Assembly (NCBI GenBank): GCA_029946065.1 | Contig: JAQSDU010000017.1 | Location: forward strand, 1-64,000 | Source of the DNA: Flavobacterium sp. | GTDB taxonomy: Bacteria > Bacteroidota > Bacteroidia > Flavobacteriales > Flavobacteriaceae | Direction: 5' to 3' | Length of the DNA stretch: 64,000 nucleotides | Shown here: piece after piece, positions 58,335-64,000 of the stretch | How positions within the stretch are numbered: position 1 is the stretch's first letter | How the letters are laid out: the number at the start of each line of letters is the position of its first letter | Notes under the pieces: generated by a model | Databases searched by the model: none | Seen by the model: only the letters and a program-made list of their open reading frames with translations | What the model was told of the DNA's origin: nothing | Translations under genes and position numbers: made by a program

Positions 58335-58844
58335 ATGAAAAAATTATTTTTTAGCGCTGCAGCTATCCTAGCTTTTGGATTAGTAAGCGCACAAGACATT
58401 AAATTTGGTGCAAAGGCAGGTTTTGCTTCTTTGTCGGGTAAACTTGAATCTGCTGGAGTTTCTGCTACTGGATCTGATTCAGGTTTCTTCGTTGGTGGTT
58501 TTGCTGAGATTCCATTATCTGAAACTTTTGCTTTCAAACCAGAATTGCTTTATGTTGCCGTTGGTGATGTAAACCAAGTGCAAGTGCCTTTACACTTAAA
58601 GTACACTATTGCTGAAGGTTTTGGTCTTCTTGCAGGTCCAAACTTAGCTTTTATTACTGGTGCTGAAGACGGAATGAAATCTTTTAACTATGGTGTAGAT
58701 TTCGGTGCTTCTTACGATATTACTGAAACTTTGGTGGTTGACGCTCGTTACAACCTTGGTTTGGCTAATTTGTTGGAAGATGGCGATAGCGATAATTCAT
58801 ACAAAATTAGCGGTTTCTATGTAGGTCTTGGCTACAGATTCTAA
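58335..58844 (+). CDS. Outer-membrane beta-barrel protein
   Basis: A 169-residue small barrel with a signal peptide (MKKLFFSAAAILAFGLVSAQ), GAKAGFASLSG at the start of the barrel and terminal VGLGYRF. Strong Bacteroidota secretion context; role unknown. It is convergent with the next barrel gene across a shared terminator. Confidence 0.88.
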   Translation: MKKLFFSAAAILAFGLVSAQDIKFGAKAGFASLSGKLESAGVSATGSDSGFFVGGFAEIPLSETFAFKPELLYVAVGDVNQVQVPLHLKYTIAEGFGLLAGPNLAFITGAEDGMKSFNYGVDFGASYDITETLVVDARYNLGLANLLEDGDSDNSYKISGFYVGLGYRF

Positions 58845-58865
58845 TCAGAACTTGATATTATAAAA

Positions 58866-58891
58866 AAAAGCCTCCCATTGGGAGGCTTTTG
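58866..58891. terminator. Bidirectional terminator
   Basis: Near-perfect stem aaagcctccc/gggaggcttt between two convergent barrel genes, with A and T runs on both sides. Confidence 0.9.
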
Positions 58892-58907
58892 TTTTTTAAA
58901 AGATTGT

Positions 58908-59510
58908 TTAAAATTTATAGCCGACACCAATCTGGAACACGGTATTTTTCGCATCTTGATCTTTAATAATGTCGGTGAGACCTAAAGTATATCTTCCAGA
59001 TGCAAAGAATCCCATGCTAGTCTGGAAAGTTAATCCACCGGCAACGCCAAAATCAAAACTTTCTGCTTCATCAGTATCGGTTCCGCCAGCAGCGCCTTCA
59101 TCATCAATCTGTTCGCTTACTTTGAAACTGAATTGTGGTCCGGCTTCAATACTTAATCCGTCGGTCAAATAAATTTTCGCTAAAACAGGCACGTTAATAT
59201 AATCAAGTTTGTACTCTATTTTACCGTCAGAACCTTCTATGTCCGTTTGAAATCCTTGTCCTGAATAAAGTGCCTCAGTTTGAACTGAAAAGGCATCGGT
59301 TAATGGGAATTCGGCTAAAACTCCTACGTGAAAACTTGTTCTCGCATTTGGTCCGTCAAAGTCATCCCCTCTTACATTGGCGAAATTCACGCCACCTTTT
59401 ACACCAAAACTAGTTGTTTTTCCTGTTGTCGTTGTAGTCGTTTGCGCATTCCCTGTTGTTCCTATCAACAGTATTAATGCGGCTGTTGAAATCAATTTAA
59501 TTGTCTTCAT
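58908..59510 (-). CDS. PorT-like outer-membrane beta-barrel protein
   Basis: A 200-residue barrel: signal peptide ending GNAQ, a Thr-rich stretch, GVKGGVNFANV, VGVGYKF at the end. Clearly paralogous to 57577-58116 along the whole length. Confidence 0.9.
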   Translation of the reverse strand: MKTIKLISTAALILLIGTTGNAQTTTTTTGKTTSFGVKGGVNFANVRGDDFDGPNARTSFHVGVLAEFPLTDAFSVQTEALYSGQGFQTDIEGSDGKIEYKLDYINVPVLAKIYLTDGLSIEAGPQFSFKVSEQIDDEGAAGGTDTDEAESFDFGVAGGLTFQTSMGFFASGRYTLGLTDIIKDQDAKNTVFQIGVGYKF

Positions 59511-59776
59511 AACATGTTTTTTTAATTAGGTTATGGTCCAAAATTACCGCATTAGGTTGCTGGGCGTACTTAATAAATTGCCAATTCACACAATATTAAC
59601 TTTTGTAAATTCGTATTTTTAATAATAATTATTCTTATATATTATTAATTACATGAAAATAATGTAAAAATATTGTAATTATATAACATTTTATTGTTTA
59701 AATGATAATTTGCTGTTTTCGCATTTTATATCTTCAGCACCAGTGTATATGATTTTTTTTTTGCTTAAACTTGTGT

Positions 59777-60682
59777 ATGGAAAAATGGACAGGTTTTATC
59801 AAAAATTTCCAATCTTACCTCAAAATAGAAAGAGGTTTGTCGAAGAATACCATCGATAATTATTCTTTTGATATCGAGCGGTTGTGTCATTTTCTGTTGC
59901 AAAATGAAATTGATGTTTCTCCTATAAAAATCTCCGAAGAAATCCTTCAGCAATTTATTTACAATGTCTCAAAAGAAGTGAATCCGAGGTCGCAAGCACG
60001 CATTATTTCGGGTTTGAAGAGCTTTTTCAGTTACCTTATTTTCGAAGATTATCGGAATGACAATCCACTCGAACTGATTGAAACTCCAAAAACTGGACGC
60101 AAACTGCCGGATACATTGTCGGTGGCAGATATTGATGCTATAATTGGCGCTATTGATTTTGAGAATTCGGAGGAAGCAGAACGCAACCGTGCTATGCTCG
60201 AAACACTCTATGGCTGTGGACTTCGGGTTTCTGAACTTGTGGAGTTAAAGATTTCCGATCTTTTTTTCGAAGAAGGTTTTATCAAAGTTACCGGAAAAGG
60301 CAATAAACAACGTTTTGTTCCCATCGGCAGTGTTACACAAAAATTCATCAGTCTATACAAAAGTACCAAGCGGAATAAGCTCATTATTAAAAAAGGTCAT
60401 GAAGATACACTTTTTCTCAACAGGCGCGGTAGCAAGCTTACAAGGGCGATGGTTTTTACGATTATTAAGAATTTGGCTACGAAAATTAATTTAAATAAAG
60501 CAATCAGTCCGCACACATTCCGGCATTCATTTGCGACACATTTATTAGAAAATGGTGCCGATTTGAGGTCAATTCAATTAATGTTGGGGCACGAATCTAT
60601 CACAACTACAGAAATTTATGTACATTTAGACCGGAAACATTTATCACAAATTATTAATGCTTTTCATCCAAGAAAACATTGA
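59777..60682 (+). CDS. xerD: Tyrosine recombinase XerD
   Basis: A 301-residue site-specific recombinase for chromosome dimer resolution. Start at 59777 (MEKWTGF). Catalytic set: Arg in GCGLRVSEL, Lys in GKGNKQR, HTFRH, GHESI and Tyr in TTEIYVH. The stop codon is TGA (60680-60682), which shows that the host chromosome uses TGA as a stop. Housekeeping, not part of the mobile block. Confidence 0.93.
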   Translation: MEKWTGFIKNFQSYLKIERGLSKNTIDNYSFDIERLCHFLLQNEIDVSPIKISEEILQQFIYNVSKEVNPRSQARIISGLKSFFSYLIFEDYRNDNPLELIETPKTGRKLPDTLSVADIDAIIGAIDFENSEEAERNRAMLETLYGCGLRVSELVELKISDLFFEEGFIKVTGKGNKQRFVPIGSVTQKFISLYKSTKRNKLIIKKGHEDTLFLNRRGSKLTRAMVFTIIKNLATKINLNKAISPHTFRHSFATHLLENGADLRSIQLMLGHESITTTEIYVHLDRKHLSQIINAFHPRKH

Positions 60683-60763
60683 GTTTCTGATAAAATTGTT
60701 TATTTTCGTGGCATATTTAACATTATAAATGGTTTTTGTGATATTTTCTAGAATTTTAGATAA

Positions 60764-62281
60764 ATGAAGTTAGATATCTTTCCGAATTCATTACAAATAG
60801 ACGATAAGATTATTTTTTACAATAAGCTTTTATCGCAAATCCCCGACCTTATTTTTCAGATGACGATTTCGGAAGACGGGCACATTAAATTTCCGTTCTT
60901 GAGCGAATCTGTGATCAATCATTTTGAGTTAACACAAGAAGAAATCGGTTTTAAAACCATCGATGTATTGCGGGCTAAAATTATTCCGGAAGATTTAGAA
61001 GCGATGTTCCATTCTATGGAAGAATGCAAAAGTACATTACGCATTTGGTTGATGGAATTCCGGTGTAAACTTCCCGTAAAAGGACTGCGTTGGTTTCGCG
61101 TAAGGGCAACTGTAGAAAAGGATGCCGATGGAAATTTTATTTTTTACGGACGTGTCAATGACCACACAGAAACCAGAATTCAGGCGCTAAAACTTAAAAT
61201 TTCAGAGGAAAGATATCAATTCGCACTCGAAGCTTCTTCGGAAGGAATTTGGGATTTGGATGTAAAAACAAATCGCGTTTTCTTTTCATCGCAATCTATG
61301 AAAATGCTGCAATTTGAAGAAAAAGATGCTGTTTTAACGATTGATAAATGGGACGATCGCATCCATCCTGAAGACAAGGAAAAATACGAAAAAGACATTC
61401 AGGAACACCTTGAAAACAAAACGCCTTATTATAAAAATCTGCAGCGTGTTCTTACCAACGATAACCAATACAAATGGGTTTTAAGTCGTGGTAAGATTAT
61501 TGACCGTGATGAAAAAGGCAATCCACTTAGGGTTATCGGAACGCATTCGGATATTTCAACACAAATTACAAAAGAGCAGGAATTGCAGAAAACGCTTGAT
61601 ATTTTAAGCGAACAAAATAAAAAACTACTCAATTTTGCACATATTGTTTCGCATAATTTACGCTCTCATGCTGCCAATTTTCAAATGTTGCTTGATATTG
61701 TGGAAACGGAAACAGATCCTTTAATGAAAGAGGAAAGCATGAAATATTTGCGCAACAATTCCGATGATTTGATGGAAACGATAGACAATTTGAAAGAGTT
61801 GGTTGAAGTACATTCTAATCTAAAACCAACAAAAGAGCAACTCAATTTGTTGCAGTATTTGCAGAAAATGCTGAGCTTACTAAGTGAGGAATTTGCTAGG
61901 CATGAAGTCGAATTCCGTATTAATATTCCAGAAGATGCGACAGTTCATTTTAATCCGGCTTATCTTGAAAGCATATTGTTAAACTTTTCTACAAATGCCG
62001 TGAAATATTCACAGCCTGATAAAAAGCCATTGATCCAATATGATTTTTATTTTGAAAATGGCGTCAAGACTTTGTCGATTTCTGATAATGGAATGGGAAT
62101 TGATTTGGTCAAGCACGGCGAATCGCTTTTTGGGATGTATAAAACGTTTCACAAACATCCTAATTCACGCGGACTCGGATTGTTCATGTCTAAGAACCAA
62201 ATAGAAGCTATGGGAGGAAGAATTGCCGTTGACAGTGAAGTTGGACTTGGAACGAATTTCCGGATTTATTTTAGCGAATAA
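60764..62281 (+). CDS. PAS-domain sensor histidine kinase
   Basis: A 505-residue cytoplasmic kinase. Two PAS-type domains (about 15-140, 145-275: WDDRIHPEDKEKYEKDI and a PAC segment GNPLRVIGTHSDIS), HisKA-like helix with phospho-acceptor in HIVSHNLRSHA, then HATPase N box NAVKYS, G1 SDNGMGIDL and G2 GLGLFMSKNQIE. No transmembrane segment. No regulator adjacent. Confidence 0.92.
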   Translation: MKLDIFPNSLQIDDKIIFYNKLLSQIPDLIFQMTISEDGHIKFPFLSESVINHFELTQEEIGFKTIDVLRAKIIPEDLEAMFHSMEECKSTLRIWLMEFRCKLPVKGLRWFRVRATVEKDADGNFIFYGRVNDHTETRIQALKLKISEERYQFALEASSEGIWDLDVKTNRVFFSSQSMKMLQFEEKDAVLTIDKWDDRIHPEDKEKYEKDIQEHLENKTPYYKNLQRVLTNDNQYKWVLSRGKIIDRDEKGNPLRVIGTHSDISTQITKEQELQKTLDILSEQNKKLLNFAHIVSHNLRSHAANFQMLLDIVETETDPLMKEESMKYLRNNSDDLMETIDNLKELVEVHSNLKPTKEQLNLLQYLQKMLSLLSEEFARHEVEFRINIPEDATVHFNPAYLESILLNFSTNAVKYSQPDKKPLIQYDFYFENGVKTLSISDNGMGIDLVKHGESLFGMYKTFHKHPNSRGLGLFMSKNQIEAMGGRIAVDSEVGLGTNFRIYFSE

Positions 62282-62366
62282 AGTTAAATAAACAGCGTGA
62301 ATTTTTTTATAAATATTTGGTGCTGTGTGGTCTAAAGTTTCAGGATAAAACAAATTAAGCCAAACA

Positions 62367-62396
62367 AAAAATCCCGTCTTTAGAACGGGATTTTGT
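62367..62396. terminator. Bidirectional terminator
   Basis: aatcccgtct/agaacgggatt stem between the convergent kinase and rny genes. Confidence 0.8.
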
Positions 62397-62411
62397 ATAA
62401 AATGCAAGAAA

Positions 62412-63977
62412 TTACTTCGCGATATTCACCGCTCTCGTTTCTCTGATAACTGTAATTTTCACCTGCCCAGGATAAGTCATTTCTGTTTGGATTTTTTGCG
62501 AGATATCAAATGATAAACTTGCCGCGTGCTCGTCTGACACTTTTTCGCTTTCTACGATAACGCGTAACTCTCTTCCGGCTTGGATCGCGTAAGCATTCTT
62601 AACACCGTTGAATCCAAAAGCAATTTCTTCCAGATCTTTCAAACGCTGGATGTAAGAATCCAAAACTTGGCGTCTAGCGCCCGGTCTGGCACCAGAAATC
62701 GCATCACAAACCTGAACGATTGGTGAAAGCAATGATTTCATTTCGATCTCGTCGTGGTGGGCACCGATAGCGTTACAAACTTCTTCTTTCTCGCCATATT
62801 TCTCAGCCCATTGCATTCCTAGAAGTGCGTGAGGCAAGTCACTTTCTGTATCTGGCACTTTTCCGATATCGTGCAGTAAACCAGCTCTTTTTGCTAATTT
62901 CACATTCAATCCTAATTCTGCTGCCATGATACCGCAAAGTTTGGAAACTTCACGAGAGTGTTGTAATAGATTTTGTCCGTAGGAAGAACGGTATTTCATT
63001 CTGCCGACTACTTTTATCAATTCAGGATGCAAACCATGAATACCTAAATCAATTACGGTTCTTTTACCAACTTCGGCAATTTCTTCGTCGATTTGTTTGG
63101 TTGTTTTTGCTACAACTTCTTCGATTCTAGCAGGGTGAATACGACCGTCGGTTACTAATTTATGTAAAGATAAACGTGCTATTTCTCTTCTTACAGGATC
63201 AAAACACGAAAGGATAATCGCTTCCGGAGTATCGTCAACGATGATTTCAACGCCTGTTGCGGCTTCAATCGCGCGGATATTTCTTCCTTCACGACCGATA
63301 ATTCTTCCTTTTACATCGTCAGATTCAATGTTGAATACAGATACGCAGTTTTCTACAGCTTCTTCTGTTCCGACTCTTTGGATTGTATTGATGATAATTT
63401 TCTTGGCTTCCTGTTGTGCGGTTAATTTGGCTTCTTCCAAAGTGTCTTGTATATAAGCCATCGCATTGCTTTTTGCTTCCGATTTCAAACCTTCAATCAA
63501 TTGGTTTTTTGCATCTTCAGTAGAAAGCCCGGAAATTACTTCCAATTGTTCCAACTGGCTTTTGTGCATGCGTTCTACTTCATGCTGTTTTCTTTCAAGG
63601 ATTTCAATTTTCGATTGATATTCTGTGGTCTTGGCTTCAAAATCGTCGTTGATTTTCTTGGCTTTTGACAGTTCTCCAGAAACTTGTGATTCTTTGTCGC
63701 GGATTCTTTTTTCGGCTTCTGCGGTTTTCCTGTCACGCGCTAGAATTACTTGTTCGTGTTCGGATTTCAGTTCGATAAATTTTGATTTCGCTTCCAGAAT
63801 CTTATTCTGTTTCATGTTTTCGGCGGTTAGGTTGGCTTCTTTTAAGATAGAAGCGGCTTCCTTTTTTGCGTTTTTTACAAGGTTCGAAACGTTGTTCTTT
63901 TCTAAGAGTTTGGCGATAAAAAAACCGCCTCCGATACCGACTATCGCTGAAATGATTATGAGTAAAATGTTGTCCAT
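62412..63977 (-). CDS. rny: Ribonuclease Y
   Basis: A 521-residue membrane-anchored endoribonuclease. N-terminal transmembrane helix ([19 protein letters not shown]), long coiled coil (~30-200), KH domain ([19 protein letters not shown]) and HD domain (LLHDIGK). mRNA decay. Promoter lies at the window edge. Confidence 0.97.
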   Translation of the reverse strand: MDNILLIIISAIVGIGGGFFIAKLLEKNNVSNLVKNAKKEAASILKEANLTAENMKQNKILEAKSKFIELKSEHEQVILARDRKTAEAEKRIRDKESQVSGELSKAKKINDDFEAKTTEYQSKIEILERKQHEVERMHKSQLEQLEVISGLSTEDAKNQLIEGLKSEAKSNAMAYIQDTLEEAKLTAQQEAKKIIINTIQRVGTEEAVENCVSVFNIESDDVKGRIIGREGRNIRAIEAATGVEIIVDDTPEAIILSCFDPVRREIARLSLHKLVTDGRIHPARIEEVVAKTTKQIDEEIAEVGKRTVIDLGIHGLHPELIKVVGRMKYRSSYGQNLLQHSREVSKLCGIMAAELGLNVKLAKRAGLLHDIGKVPDTESDLPHALLGMQWAEKYGEKEEVCNAIGAHHDEIEMKSLLSPIVQVCDAISGARPGARRQVLDSYIQRLKDLEEIAFGFNGVKNAYAIQAGRELRVIVESEKVSDEHAASLSFDISQKIQTEMTYPGQVKITVIRETRAVNIAK

Positions 63978-64000
63978 TGGTGTTAAAATTAAGGTATAAA

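Noticed and set aside
59777..60682. Integrase of the mobile block
   Set aside because: Sequence and context (core genes on both sides) fit housekeeping XerD, 25 kb from the element.

Overview
The window looks like a chromosome segment of a Flavobacteriaceae bacterium (Bacteroidota, Flavobacterium-like). Evidence: low GC, a T9SS type A sorting domain, two-component-free RHS/YD cell-surface genes, a DUF5686 outer-membrane protein, DUF4290, an Asp-type MurA, TAnnTTTG-like promoter boxes and weak Shine-Dalgarno sites. Positions 45.2-64 kb are ordinary core genome: tRNA-Met, PabC-like lyase, YqgE, HU, fmt, recQ, murA, aroQ, outer-membrane barrels, xerD, a PAS histidine kinase and rny. Positions 1-45.2 kb are accessory: IS1-family copies and relics, a NACHT conflict operon, an RHS locus, a plasmid-like block, a protease pair, an OLD-nuclease cluster and fragments of dnaE and radC.

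The most striking segment is 23.15-29.44 kb. It is a plasmid-like block with an iteron origin, a Rep_3 initiator, a helix-turn-helix membrane protein, a ParE-type toxin-antitoxin pair, two D12 adenine methyltransferases and one cytosine methyltransferase. Every one of these genes except the antitoxin is broken by in-frame TGA codons. No in-frame TAA or TAG and no frameshift interrupts them. I count 27 TGAs in six genes. Reading TGA as glycine restores full-length proteins, and most of the TGAs fall on family-invariant glycines: the GGK and FGGG motifs of both D12 enzymes, the GGY motif, and the glycines of the cytosine methyltransferase. All six end in TAA or TAG. This looks like UGA-to-glycine reassignment (the rule known as genetic code 25 in Gracilibacteria/SR1) confined to part of one element. 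The adjoining element genes (29.5-35.0 kb: five small genes, a TraG/VirD4-like ATPase, a replication-relaxation protein) contain no in-frame TGA, and the nearby chromosomal xerD ends in TGA. I found no tRNA-Gly(UCA) in the window.

Other notable systems: (i) a two-gene operon at 0.6-7.9 kb with a phosphorylase-NACHT-FGE protein and a 1086-residue protein built from three P-loop-less VirD4/TraG-like units; (ii) a trypsin-like protease with a 540-residue partner that carries a possible Cys/His protease domain (37.7-40.5 kb); (iii) a DUF2188 - DUF3892 - OLD ATPase/TOPRIM - DUF3892 cluster (41.8-44.7 kb). IS1 relics and scattered IS ends show repeated insertion and deletion in the first 13.5 kb. 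All calls are from reading the sequence and knowledge of families; no database search was run.
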